Counted from the stretch's first letter, positions 34,200 through 42,432 are shown. The stretch: 64,000 bases of DNA from Pseudovibrio sp947494035 (GCA_947494035.1 CANLTN010000010.1:62001-126000), one strand, 5' to 3'. Numbers and translations are program-made. Notes: a model not told the origin generated them from the letters alone.

Positions 34200-35245
34200 A
34201 CAAGGCAAGTGATCGCTCAAAGAAAATGCGCGCTATGTTCGGTGGGGTCGATCCAGCTGAACTTGCAAAATCAACTGGCCCTGCCCCGTCCATGACGGCA
34301 GCTACAAAGCAACGTGTGTCGTCAGGTGCGATTAAATCTATGCGCAACACGTTTTCCAATGTGGAGAAGGAAAACGAGAAGCTGCGTCAGTTGATTGAGG
34401 AGGGCAGTGTCGCGCACGAGCTGGACACGAATGATCTCGACCCTTCGTTCGTCTCGGACCGTATGGTTGTGGCCAATGATGAAGACTTTGAAAAGCTCAA
34501 GGCCTCCATTTCCGCAAGTGGTCAGCAGGTGCCTATTCTGGTGCGTCCGCATCCCGATGAGGCTGGCCGTTATCAGATCGCTTTTGGTCACCGTCGTTGG
34601 CGTGCCTGTAAAGATCTGGGTATTTCGGTTCGCGGCATCATCAAAGAGCTTTCTGATGAAGCTCTTCTGATCGCTCAGGGGCAGGAAAACCATGAGCGTA
34701 AGAATCTGTCGTTCATCGAGACCGCGTTATTTGCCTCCCGTCTGGCAAAGGCTTTCCCGCAGACCGTGATTTCCAAGGCGATCGGTAAAGACGCGACCAC
34801 CGTGTCCAAACTGCTGAAACTGATGAACGCGTTGCCGGAAGAGTTTGTGCGCGAGATCGGTCCAGCGCCAAAGATCGGTCGTCCACGCTGGGAAGAGTTG
34901 GCCAGCCATTTTGTGAATGGTGAGCTGCCTCCCCCCTTCAAGGCACGTGTGGATGCTGTGATGATCAGCGCAGACTTCGAGCTTTCTGGCAGTGATGAAC
35001 GCTTCAGTGCAATATTTTCGGCCTGCAAGTCTGCTGAGGCAAGTACGCCGGTAACAACAGGTTCTGTTGCCACAGCTGCTAAAAGCTGGATCGGCAACAA
35101 GCGGATACTCATGAAGGACGGCCCGAACGCACTCAGCTTTCAGGTGGATGCCAAAAAGCAGCCTGAGCTTGCAGCGTTCTTGAAGCGCCGCCTGCCGGAT
35201 CTGATGAATGAATTTGAACAAGATTTTCTGAAGGAGGAAGCATGA
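34196..35245 (+). CDS. repB: Plasmid partitioning protein RepB (ParB family)
   Basis: Centromere-binding partner of RepA, 349 residues. The ParB N-terminal domain is seen as VPILVRPHPDEAGRYQIAFG, HRRWRACKDLG, then ALLIAQGQENHERKNLSFIE, and a helix-turn-helix around FPQTVISKAIGKDATTVSKL; the C-terminal half (PKIGRPRWEELASHF) is the RepB-specific region. The ATG at 34196 overlaps the repA TGA. RepB recognises a parS palindrome, which I did not find by eye near the genes. An in-frame upstream ATG at 34184 is less likely. Confidence 0.95.
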   Translation: MNKASDRSKKMRAMFGGVDPAELAKSTGPAPSMTAATKQRVSSGAIKSMRNTFSNVEKENEKLRQLIEEGSVAHELDTNDLDPSFVSDRMVVANDEDFEKLKASISASGQQVPILVRPHPDEAGRYQIAFGHRRWRACKDLGISVRGIIKELSDEALLIAQGQENHERKNLSFIETALFASRLAKAFPQTVISKAIGKDATTVSKLLKLMNALPEEFVREIGPAPKIGRPRWEELASHFVNGELPPPFKARVDAVMISADFELSGSDERFSAIFSACKSAEASTPVTTGSVATAAKSWIGNKRILMKDGPNALSFQVDAKKQPELAAFLKRRLPDLMNEFEQDFLKEEA

Positions 35246-35270
35246 CAGTCTAGTTACGCCTCTTCCTAAG

Positions 35271-35391
35271 AAAAACGGCCCTGCTGACGGCAATCAGCAA
35301 GACCGAAATTCCTTGGGTACAAACAAACGATAGCGCTCGATGTAACCATATTTTGCATTCCTAAATTACTTCGAGAAGCAATACGAATCAA
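35271..35391 (-). ncRNA. Probable repABC antisense counter-transcribed RNA
   Basis: In the repB-repC gap, repABC plasmids encode a small antisense RNA that limits RepC. Here, on minus, TTGATT (complement of 35386-35391) and TAATTT (35363-35368) are 17 bp apart like minus 35 and minus 10 boxes. About 75 nt on, an 11-bp stem with two G-U pairs (35277-35287 with 35294-35304, 6-nt loop) is followed by GTTTTT (35276-35271), a textbook terminator. The transcript would be roughly 85 nt. The presence of such an RNA is established for the family; the exact ends here are inferred. Confidence 0.65.
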
Positions 35392-35493
35392 CCCTCACGT
35401 AAGGTGTTGAAGCGTCTTTCTGTATGCTAATCGCTGGTTTGGCCTGTTTATCCTCAGATCGGGGAGGACTTTTCGCGTCCTATCCCATGAGAA

Positions 35494-35515
35494 CACCTAC
35501 AATACTTAGTAGGTG
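35494..35515 (+). promoter_or_regulatory. Hairpin hiding the repC ribosome site
   Basis: CACCTAC (35494-35500) pairs perfectly with GTAGGTG (35509-35515), and the right arm contains AGGTG, the likely Shine-Dalgarno for the ATG at 35528. In known repABC systems antisense RNA binding favours such a stem and blocks repC translation. The arrangement here fits that model exactly. Confidence 0.65.
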
Positions 35516-35527
35516 AACGGTGCAGCT

Positions 35528-36895
35528 ATGCAATCTGTTGGTTCAGTGGCGTCATTCAGGAAACTGACGCCGGCAATGGTTGCCAGTCAAAAACTGGCAA
35601 TGGCCAATGACATCGTAAAGACCACAAAATCAGAAGTGGCCATGGCTTTGAAAAAGGCCGCCCCTGCTTTGGGAATTGATGGGACCACCTATCATATTCT
35701 TGATATTCTGATTGGCCTGACAGCCGCTGAGGACTGGTCGCAAGACCGCCGTCCGCTTGTGGCAATCTCCAATGAAAAACTCGCTGAATATGTCAGTCGC
35801 TCCTCGCGGACCGTTGTCCGGTCTTTGCGCAGATTGGTTGAAGCTGGTGTTCTTGCCTATAAGGACAGCCCGACTGGCCGCCGTTATATTTACCGCGCTG
35901 GGGAAGATCGCCAGATTGAGCGTGGTTACGGATTGGACTTTTCACCAGCTCGTCAGCGTTTGGTTGAGCTAAAGCAGATTGGCGCAGAATTTGCTGCCCG
36001 CCTTGCCCAGGAAAAAGAAGCGAAACGCACAATCAGTCGTCTTTCAAGAGCTATGACCGACCTGTTTCGTCTTGCCAGATTTGAAGAGATCGAAATCTCC
36101 GAGATTGCCCGGGCTTTCGATGAACTGCTTGAGCAACCCATGGGTGTTGTTAAGCGTGCGGAAGCATTGACCATGCTTCATGAGCTTTTGGTTTCGCTGT
36201 TTGATCGTGAAGAGGCACCAGCTGAAAAGGGATCTTCTGATACTGCTAAGCACTCTGATTTTTTTAACGAAAATACAGAAATGTCATGCACACAAGACAC
36301 AAATGTCACCCCTTATTATAATACAACCTCTCAAGACTCATGTTTAAAAAGTAACTATCAGCGGAATGCGTCAAAAGACGCATACATAATCACAAACAAA
36401 TCCGGGAAACCCGAATTTAAAATAGCTCCTGAAAAGGAACCAGAAAGCGAAATACGTGCCACAGATCGAACACTTCGCAAACCTGAACCCTCCGACTGGT
36501 CAGAACATGTTGATCCTCATGAAAGCGAGCAGTTCTCCCCTCTCCTGTCCGAGGTTTCCCTTGGTTTGCTTAGTTCGGCAACCGCAGAAACTCAAAGTAC
36601 ACTTGGATTAGACCTTTCCAGTTGGAACTCTTTGATTGAAACTTGCGATGATATGCGGTTGTTGATCGGCCTTTCCGAAAAAGGGTGGTTTGATGCGAGA
36701 AACAGGGTTGGCGACTATACGGCCTCGGCGGTTTTGATCACTACGGTTGAAAAAGCCCTGCGTGATCCGCAAAGTATTGCACGACCAGCTGGATACTTCC
36801 GCGCCTGTATCGACCGGGCAGTAGACGGCAAACTGGCTTTGCATCGCACATTGTTTGGCCTGGCCGCCTCTGCAGCTGCGGTGCCGGAGAACTAG
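35528..36895 (+). CDS. repC: Plasmid replication initiator RepC
   Basis: Replication initiator of the repABC replicon, 455 residues from ATG 35528 (a GTG at 35513 is also in frame but lies inside the hairpin). The N-terminal half has the RepC signature: RKLTPAMVASQKLA, LGIDGTTYHILDILIGLTAA, LVAISNEKLAEYVSRSSRTV, VRSLRRLVEAGVLAYKDSPT GRRYIYR, a winged-helix region that binds the origin. A low-complexity middle (about 240-330) overlies the AT-rich origin, and the C terminus (ASAVLITTVEKALRDPQS, PAGYFRACIDRAVDGKL) is conserved. Expression is limited by the antisense RNA and hairpin upstream. It is transcribed with repAB. Confidence 0.95.
   Translation: MQSVGSVASFRKLTPAMVASQKLAMANDIVKTTKSEVAMALKKAAPALGIDGTTYHILDILIGLTAAEDWSQDRRPLVAISNEKLAEYVSRSSRTVVRSLRRLVEAGVLAYKDSPTGRRYIYRAGEDRQIERGYGLDFSPARQRLVELKQIGAEFAARLAQEKEAKRTISRLSRAMTDLFRLARFEEIEISEIARAFDELLEQPMGVVKRAEALTMLHELLVSLFDREEAPAEKGSSDTAKHSDFFNENTEMSCTQDTNVTPYYNTTSQDSCLKSNYQRNASKDAYIITNKSGKPEFKIAPEKEPESEIRATDRTLRKPEPSDWSEHVDPHESEQFSPLLSEVSLGLLSSATAETQSTLGLDLSSWNSLIETCDDMRLLIGLSEKGWFDARNRVGDYTASAVLITTVEKALRDPQSIARPAGYFRACIDRAVDGKLALHRTLFGLAASAAAVPEN
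36255..36430. other. Likely replication origin (oriV) inside repC
   Basis: This part of repC is strikingly AT-rich (runs such as GATTTTTTTAACGAAAATAC and TTATTATAATACAA), unlike the flanking codons, and encodes a variable linker. In characterised repABC plasmids the origin is an AT-rich tract within repC. The position is inferred from composition and family knowledge. Confidence 0.6.
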
Positions 36896-37067
36896 GCGAG
36901 GTTGGGGCCCGCGTTGTTTGGAACTCGCAACATCAGCTATCCTTAATAAGTGCCCGAAAACCGTGTGCACTCTCGGGGACTTAACTCTACAAAGTATTTG
37001 TTGCGGAACGGTCTTGTTCGTGCCCGGAATGTCGAGCAGAGTTTGGGGCTTATAGAGGAGGTGTCTC

Positions 37068-37454
37068 ATGGGAAATAAACGTGAATTAGAAGGCAAGACT
37101 CCCTTAGGCGTGCCTAAACATTTAACGCGGGATGATTGGGCCACCGGAGAAGGATTCTGGCGGGGCCGGATTGAAGGCAAAGACATCGGGACACAGGTAA
37201 CTGTCCTATTCTTCTCCTCTGACCGCATCGGAGCTGGCCCGCCGCTGCATGTTCATAAATATGATGAGGTCTTCATCATAAGAACTGGCAGGGCTGAGTT
37301 TACCGTTGGCGACGATAAATTTATTGCCGAAAAGGGCGATGTCGTTTTCGGTCCGGCAAACATTCCGCACAAGTTTGAAAATGTAGGCCCGGGTCCTCTG
37401 GAGACAACGGATATCCACCTCAGCGACCACTTTGAACAAGTGGTGCTTGAGTAG
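37068..37454 (+). CDS. Cupin-domain protein
   Basis: A small beta-barrel protein of 128 residues with cupin motif 1 around GAGPPLHVHKYDEVFIIRTG (His-x-His then Glu as metal ligands) and motif 2 around GDVVFGPANIPHKFENVGPG with the second histidine. An AGGAGGTG ribosome site precedes the ATG. No partner domain is present, so it may be a sensor or a small dioxygenase or isomerase; the substrate cannot be deduced. It lies alone between repC and ada, in the same direction. Confidence 0.85.
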   Translation: MGNKRELEGKTPLGVPKHLTRDDWATGEGFWRGRIEGKDIGTQVTVLFFSSDRIGAGPPLHVHKYDEVFIIRTGRAEFTVGDDKFIAEKGDVVFGPANIPHKFENVGPGPLETTDIHLSDHFEQVVLE

Positions 37455-37589
37455 GCCGGACCTTTTTGTATCATCACCTAAGATTGTTTTTTGCAAGCAT
37501 TTGAATACTTTAAGAGAAGCTTGCGGATTGAGGATATCGCTTGGATATCATTCAGTTTTTCCAGCCAGTAGATATTCCGATAGGACACC

Positions 37590-38669
37590 ATGTTTTTTGA
37601 ATTGCCGGATAATGAAGTGCTTTTTCAGGCACTGATTTCACGAGATCCAAGTTTTGATGGACGGGCCTATGTGGGTGTACGCTCCACCGGTGTGTTTTGC
37701 CGCCTCACCTGCCCTGCCCGCAAACCCAAGTATGAGAACTGCTGTTTCTTCGAGACCATTGCGGAATGTTTTGAGGCCGGATTTCGCCCCTGCAAGCGTT
37801 GCCATCCTGTAGGTACCTCCGCTGACAATGATGAGGTTGTGACGCGCCTGCTGTGCGAGTTTGAAGCAAAGCCTCAGCACAAATGGTCCGAAGCTGACAT
37901 CGTGTGTCTTGGGCTAGACCCGTCTACAGTTCGCAGAAGTTTCAAACGCCAGTTCGGGATTACGTTTCTGGAAATGGCACGGCTTTCCCGATTGCGTGAT
38001 GGCTTTGAAACGTTGTCCGAGGGCGGCAAGGTTATTGATGCTCAGCTGGCTTCGGGGTTCTCCTCGCCAGATGCGTTCCGGCAGGCCTTCGCTAAACTGC
38101 TGGGCTGCAATCCTGCGGAGTTGAAGGGCGATGGTCTCCTCAAAGCCGATTGGTTTGATACTCCCCTTGGAGCGATGATTGCGGTTGGAGATGACCGCGC
38201 ATTGCATCTGCTGGAGTTTGCTGACCGCAAAGCGTTGCCCGCCGAACTTTCCCGTCTGCGCAAGCAAGTCAAGGGAGACTTGGGCCTTGGCCGCACTGCA
38301 TCCGTTGACCAGATTGAGCGTGAACTTGGTGAGTTTTTTGCTGGAAAGCGTCTCGATTTTGACGTCCCACTCGCGCTGCATGGCGGTGGGTTCACCAAGG
38401 ATGTCTGGCGCGAACTGCGAGCTATCCCGATTGGGGCCACCAAGAGTTATGGTGAGCTGGCAAAGCAACTGGGAAAACCGAGTGCGGCCCGCGCAGTTGC
38501 CCGCGCCAATGGTGCAAACCAGATTGCCATCGTCATTCCCTGCCACCGCGTTGTCGGAATGGATGGCGGCCTGACCGGTTATGGCGGCGGGTTGTGGCGA
38601 AAACAAAAATTGATTGATTTGGAATTGAAAATAGCAAGATCGAAAGGCCTATTTCATGTCCCAAGCTGA
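37590..38669 (+). CDS. ada: Ada: alkylation-response regulator and O6-methylguanine-DNA methyltransferase
   Basis: Bifunctional adaptive-response protein, 359 residues. The N-terminal zinc module takes methyl groups from phosphotriesters: Cys37, Cys41, Cys68 and Cys71 in STGVFCRLTCPARKP and RPCKRCHP. An AraC-type helix-turn-helix follows (DPSTVRRSFKRQFGITFLEM, LASGFSSPDAFRQAFAKLLG). The C-terminal methyltransferase domain has the acceptor Cys318 in IPCHRVVG and ends with GGGLWRKQKLIDLE. All key residues are present and length is normal. Its 3-prime end overlaps the PEP-mutase-like gene by 14 bp, implying cotranscription during alkylation stress. Confidence 0.96.
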   Translation: MFFELPDNEVLFQALISRDPSFDGRAYVGVRSTGVFCRLTCPARKPKYENCCFFETIAECFEAGFRPCKRCHPVGTSADNDEVVTRLLCEFEAKPQHKWSEADIVCLGLDPSTVRRSFKRQFGITFLEMARLSRLRDGFETLSEGGKVIDAQLASGFSSPDAFRQAFAKLLGCNPAELKGDGLLKADWFDTPLGAMIAVGDDRALHLLEFADRKALPAELSRLRKQVKGDLGLGRTASVDQIERELGEFFAGKRLDFDVPLALHGGGFTKDVWRELRAIPIGATKSYGELAKQLGKPSAARAVARANGANQIAIVIPCHRVVGMDGGLTGYGGGLWRKQKLIDLELKIARSKGLFHVPS

Positions 38670-39417
38670 AAAAGCTAAGGAATTTGCCGCTCTTCATAAG
38701 AAGGGCGAGCCAGTTGTTATTTATAATATTTGGGATGCTGGTACGGCGCAGGCCGTCGCCAAGGCCGGTGCTAAGGCGGTTGCAACCGGAAGCGCAAGCC
38801 TTGCGGCGGCGCATGGTTACAGTGACGGTGAGCAAATCCCGCTTTCTCTGGTGGAGATCATCGCAAGCCGGATCGCCGAGAGTGTGGACCTGCCCTTTTC
38901 GCTGGATTTTGAGGGGGGATACGCACAAAGCCCCGCCGATGTGAAGGAAAATGCTGCCCGGATCATCAAAACTGGTGCTGTTGGCGTCAATTTTGAGGAT
39001 CAAAAGGTTCAGGGAACGGGCCTTTACAGCATTGATGAGCAATGTGCCCGCATTTCAGCCTTCCGGAAAGCTGCGGATGAGGCCGGAATTCAGTTTTTCA
39101 TCAACGCAAGAACCGATCTGTTCCTGCAAGAGCCTGATGCGGCAAAACATGAAGCCCTGGTGGATGAAGCTATCATACGTGGTCAGCGCTATGCGGCAGC
39201 CGGGGCCAGCGGTTTCTTCATTCCAGCGCTTGCGGGTCCGGAGCAGATAGCAAGAATTTGTCAGCATGTTCCGCTAGCGGTCAACGCTTATATGATGGGT
39301 GGCATGCCGGAAATTGAAGAACTGGGGAGACTGGGAGTTTCAAGAGTGAGCTTCGGTCCCGGCCCCTATTGCGATGCAATGAAGGACATGAAGCAAAAGG
39401 CAGAATGTGTTCTCTAA
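38656..39417 (+). CDS. Isocitrate lyase / PEP mutase superfamily protein
   Basis: TIM-barrel enzyme of the PEP mutase/isocitrate lyase superfamily, 253 residues. Opening motif PVVIYNIWDAGTAQAVAKAG, ALATGSA-like VATGSASLAAAHGYSDGEQI, metal-binding LDFEGGYA, GVNFEDQKVQGTGLYSIDEQ and FFINARTDLFLQ are all visible. The KDGCMC-type motif of isocitrate lyase is absent, so it fits the short PEP-mutase-like group (oxaloacetate decarboxylase, carboxyvinyl or phosphonate enzymes) whose substrates vary. Start overlaps the ada end by 14 bp. A strong terminator follows. Confidence 0.88.
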   Translation: MSQAEKAKEFAALHKKGEPVVIYNIWDAGTAQAVAKAGAKAVATGSASLAAAHGYSDGEQIPLSLVEIIASRIAESVDLPFSLDFEGGYAQSPADVKENAARIIKTGAVGVNFEDQKVQGTGLYSIDEQCARISAFRKAADEAGIQFFINARTDLFLQEPDAAKHEALVDEAIIRGQRYAAAGASGFFIPALAGPEQIARICQHVPLAVNAYMMGGMPEIEELGRLGVSRVSFGPGPYCDAMKDMKQKAECVL

Positions 39418-39419
39418 CA

Positions 39420-39450
39420 GCTAGGGGGGCATGCAGCCCCCCTAGCCTTT
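39420..39450 (+). terminator. Strong terminator after the PEP-mutase-like gene
   Basis: GCTAGGGGGG (39420-39429) pairs perfectly with CCCCCCTAGC (39437-39446) around a 7-nt loop, followed by CTTTTCC. It lies 3 bp after the stop and faces the convergent Spy-like gene, so it may serve both directions. Confidence 0.9.
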
Positions 39451-39468
39451 TCCTCAAGCTAATTTGGT

Positions 39469-39933
39469 TTAGTTGGTTGTTGAGGAGTCGGTATCGGTGG
39501 AATCCGATGCATCAGAGTCTGTGGCACCGTCTGTACCATTGGAACCAGATCCCATCTTGCTCCGCATCATGTCACGCATCTGCTGTTGCATCTCGTTGAA
39601 GCTGGTCATCTGTTCAGGGCTTAGTACCGCTGCCAGAGCCTGATCACGTTGTTCCGCGGACTCTTGCAATGGACCGCGAATTGCATCCATCTGTTCCGGG
39701 GTTGGGGGAGTTCCGCGTTCAATTCCCGCATTGCTCATGATTGCGCGGCGATCTTCCCTATGTTGCTCCAATATTGGTTGAACTTGTTCTTTTTGCTCGT
39801 CAGTGAGTTGAAGCCGTTCGGCCATCATACCAAAATGCTTGCCTGAGCCATCGGAGGCTGTATCGGAGGCTGCATATGCAACGATTGGGGATGCAAAAAG
39901 AAGTGTTAGAGTGAGAGCTATTGCCTTGTACAT
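39469..39933 (-). CDS. Periplasmic Spy/CpxP-like protein (LTxxQ motif)
   Basis: Small periplasmic helical protein of 154 residues: signal peptide KAIALTLTLLFASPIVAYA, then LQLTDEQKEQVQPILEQHRE and a second LSPEQMTSFNEMQQQMRDMM, the paired LTxxQ motifs of Spy/CpxP chaperones and heavy-metal sensors. The tail is a run of Ser, Asp and Thr (DSDASDSTDTDSSTT), low complexity and probably disordered. Family members protect envelope proteins or buffer metals. It converges with the PEP-mutase-like gene and has no two-component genes beside it. Confidence 0.8.
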   Translation of the reverse strand: MYKAIALTLTLLFASPIVAYAASDTASDGSGKHFGMMAERLQLTDEQKEQVQPILEQHREDRRAIMSNAGIERGTPPTPEQMDAIRGPLQESAEQRDQALAAVLSPEQMTSFNEMQQQMRDMMRSKMGSGSNGTDGATDSDASDSTDTDSSTTN

Positions 39934-40273
39934 GTGGGCTCCAGTTATTTTCTTTGTTGTTGTTGAGCGCTTTGATATTGAAGCGACGTAACGTCAGATG
40001 CAAACCAATTAGTGTAAGAGAACGTCACCGTATCGCGCCGTGCGACAGCTCGTTACACTTTCATTAAGCTCTTAAAATTGCAGCGAGAAATCTGGGTGCA
40101 ATTACTTTAGGTTTTCTTAAAGACTTGGCAGGAAGGAGCGTTAGTTGTGGCCGTTGACGGCGACAACCTTTTAGGCAGGATCGCTGCGTGATTTCCTGAA
40201 AAGTACCCATTAACTATCGTTCTTTATGCGGGCTGGGCAGGAAAGCACTTATTCGGGTGCCCTGAATAAAGAG
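39934..40273. other. Non-coding gap between the Spy-like and GST genes
   Basis: The gap runs to the 3-prime end of the minus-strand GST gene and contains the promoter side of the Spy-like gene. I see no credible ORF, RNA or repeat except the palindrome at its right end, listed separately. Confidence 0.4.
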
Positions 40274-40304
40274 ACTTGGCAGCTGCCAACATTTGCTGCC
40301 AAGT
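40274..40304 (-). repeat. Palindrome at the end of the GST gene
   Basis: ACTTGGCAGC (40274-40283) pairs with GCTGCCAAGT (40295-40304) around an 11-nt loop, 8 bp after the GST stop on the minus strand. The first 16 bases form the same palindromic core found after the RTX gene at 42399-42416. It may act as a transcription terminator or be a small dispersed repeat. Confidence 0.6.
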
Positions 40305-40311
40305 TGGTCTA

Positions 40312-41325
40312 TCAGGTAGCTGGTTGGGCCAGAGCGCAATCCAGGATCTCGGTACCGCCGATCAGGAATTCACTCAGCGTCTCGCGGTGTTCTGGTGTCA
40401 GCTTCGCCCACTCGCCCCGCAGCTGGTCGAGACATCTTTTGTGGTACTTGAAGGTATCTTGCGTGTAGCAACCCTCCGGCAGTTCAACCGTAAAGCCGGC
40501 CTCATATTTCTCAATGGCTCTGGAATTAGCGGCCAGATACGGAAGATAAGTGTCGCCCGCCACCTTCAAGAGGTCTGCGATGACTGGTGTGATTTCGGTG
40601 CTCCACTTCCCGTCAAATCCGCTGGCATCATCGATATGGTCTAGCCAGCGATACACAAAGGGAAAGTCCTTCTGCATTAGTGCAGATGAGGTCGGATCGT
40701 CCTTGAGCTGGTAGAGTTGACCAAAGAGTGACACATCTGCCAGAGATGCCATATCTCCGAACACAAAATGCTGTTTGGAAACCACGGCGTTTTCCAGAAT
40801 GCCCAATATGCGCTTGGTTGATGCTTCCAGTATCGGAGCATTTTCTGGTGTGCAACCGACCTTCGGCATCCGCCCGATCTGACGCGCTGCAAATTGTTGG
40901 CCCATGGCTTTGATGCTGGTTTTGTCGAGGCCTAGACAGGCATCATAGAGCAGCCTGTTTCCAATAATCTCCCGATCTTCTTCGTTGTGCCAGCGATAGT
41001 GGAACATGGCCTTGACGAGCCACTCATCCGCCATGTCCTCAATCAGGTAGTTGGCGAACCTGAGTAGCGGGTCGTCAGGCAGAAGGGACCTCCCCTCCCC
41101 TCTGGTTTCAAGTTCCAGCAAGAGCGGAGTTGAATCGTTCTTCCATGTCTCATCTGGAAACTTCACGACCGGGATCACCGGAACCTTCACATGCTTGGTT
41201 GGGCTGTTTGGCCCCAATGGTGCGCAGAGTATCCATGTGTGTGGAATACGTTTTGCGCGGAATGCGGCACGAACCTTCATTGAGTATGGCGAACCCAACG
41301 CTCCGTGAATTTCAAAATTTCCCAT
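40312..41325 (-). CDS. Glutathione S-transferase family protein
   Basis: Protein of 337 residues with an N-terminal thioredoxin-like GST domain (FEIHGALGSPYSMKVRAAFR, AKRIPHTWILC, VPVIPVVKFPDETWKNDSTP) and a long helical C-terminal domain. It is larger than usual GSTs (about 210 residues), and the SPYSMKVR turn has a serine/tyrosine rather than cysteine active site. The ATG at 41325 is chosen because the GST fold begins there and a GGGGAGGGGA ribosome site precedes it. It is followed by the palindrome at 40274-40304 and lies in a pair with an alpha/beta hydrolase, suggesting a detoxification or catabolic role that I cannot specify. Confidence 0.82.
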   Translation of the reverse strand: MGNFEIHGALGSPYSMKVRAAFRAKRIPHTWILCAPLGPNSPTKHVKVPVIPVVKFPDETWKNDSTPLLLELETRGEGRSLLPDDPLLRFANYLIEDMADEWLVKAMFHYRWHNEEDREIIGNRLLYDACLGLDKTSIKAMGQQFAARQIGRMPKVGCTPENAPILEASTKRILGILENAVVSKQHFVFGDMASLADVSLFGQLYQLKDDPTSSALMQKDFPFVYRWLDHIDDASGFDGKWSTEITPVIADLLKVAGDTYLPYLAANSRAIEKYEAGFTVELPEGCYTQDTFKYHKRCLDQLRGEWAKLTPEHRETLSEFLIGGTEILDCALAQPAT

Positions 41326-41393
41326 AGTCCCCTCCCCTATTGGCAGGTTCTTTCTTAGTGATAACACCCTGCCATACGTTTTATCTACATGTC

Positions 41394-42299
41394 TTACAGG
41401 ATTGCTCCGTCACCTTGCCACTGGACCTCCTCTCCCCTTTCCATCTGAGCCATCATGTTCAGGATAGCAGCGGGGTTTTCCATTGGCATGAAGTGTGTGT
41501 GATCGGGAACGTAAATGTCTTTTGCATTGGGCAGGTTCTCAGCCAACAGCTCCCAGGTGGGTGAAGGTGAGAAGTCGTGCAAAGGCTCATCCGGCCTGCG
41601 CCGACGCGCCCGAACCACAGTGGTTGGTGCGGTCACGGCGTCAAGGAGCGGATAGATGTGGTCGCCGTAGCAGGTGCGGTAGACTTCAGCTTCCGCAATT
41701 GGTGGGCAGGCGAGCTGGAACCCGTCGCCCTGCTCTGCCGGAACCAACCCATATTCGCAATAGTCCTGCAGGATCTCAGGGAGCCAGCTGATGTAAGGCT
41801 TGCGATCCTTGAAGCGTTCAACCATTTCGCCAGTGCCCGCCCATTGGTTACGGCGTCGTGCGACCGGATGGTCTTGATTTGCGATCTGTTTGAAGAATTG
41901 CAGGAGCGGCTTGGGAAACACCACCGGATCCAATAGCAGCAGGCCCTTAAAGAGTTCGGGATACTTGGCAGCTGCCATGAGTGCCAGATGTCCACCGCAG
42001 GAATGGCCAACGCCATAGACTTGCTTGAGGCCGAGTTGTTCGACCACAGCGTAAAGATCCTCTGCAAGATCAGTCCAGAGTTTTGGCAGCGCCGCGTTCT
42101 CGCTCAGTCCGTGGCTGCGCATGTCCCACGCGATGACATGGCGGTTTGGGAACCGCTTAATCATATAGTCCCAGACGCGCCCATGAAATCCGGTAGCATG
42201 AAGCAGCAAAAATGTCGGCCCTTCGCCCGCCCATTCGTGGAGGCAGATTTTGTGATCTCCTACGTCTACGTATTTTTGAATGGGGGAATCTGGGCGCAT
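41394..42299 (-). CDS. Alpha/beta hydrolase
   Basis: Serine hydrolase of 301 residues with the alpha/beta fold: oxyanion-loop region LLLHATGFHGRVWDYM, RSHGLSE, the nucleophile Ser100 in GVGHSCGGHLAL, and the catalytic histidine in VPDHTHFMPMENP near the C terminus. The acid residue likely lies around the DPVV segment or slightly later. No signal peptide is present. It is 68 bp upstream of the GST gene in the same direction, and the two genes lie between the matching palindromes at 40274 and 42399. The substrate (ester, epoxide or C-C bond) is not evident. Confidence 0.88.
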   Translation of the reverse strand: MRPDSPIQKYVDVGDHKICLHEWAGEGPTFLLLHATGFHGRVWDYMIKRFPNRHVIAWDMRSHGLSENAALPKLWTDLAEDLYAVVEQLGLKQVYGVGHSCGGHLALMAAAKYPELFKGLLLLDPVVFPKPLLQFFKQIANQDHPVARRRNQWAGTGEMVERFKDRKPYISWLPEILQDYCEYGLVPAEQGDGFQLACPPIAEAEVYRTCYGDHIYPLLDAVTAPTTVVRARRRRPDEPLHDFSPSPTWELLAENLPNAKDIYVPDHTHFMPMENPAAILNMMAQMERGEEVQWQGDGAIL

Positions 42300-42398
42300 A
42301 GGATATCCTCTGATGTTCTATCAGAAGAAGTGTAGTCATTACGTTTGGGAGAACAAGCTCTACCTAAGAAGAATAGCGGTTTTTTATGGTATTGCCTG

Positions 42399-42416
42399 AC
42401 TTGGCAGCTGCCAAGT
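42399..42416 (-). repeat. 18-bp perfect palindrome after the RTX gene
   Basis: ACTTGGCAGCTGCCAAGT reads the same on both strands, 17 bp after the RTX stop on minus. It can form a 7-bp stem with an AGCT loop. The core GACTTGGCAGCTGCCAA is identical to 40273-40289. No T-run follows directly, so a terminator role is uncertain. Confidence 0.65.
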
Positions 42417-42432
42417 TGTTCATATACCGATA

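Noticed and set aside
36255..36430. AT-rich tract as a horizontally acquired insert
   Set aside because: Its place inside repC is explained by the origin location known for repABC replicons.
41963..41977. TTGGCAGCTGCCA copy inside the alpha/beta hydrolase as a repeat element
   Set aside because: It encodes Met-Ala-Ala-Ala-Lys in a helix of the hydrolase, so codon usage explains it without a repeat.
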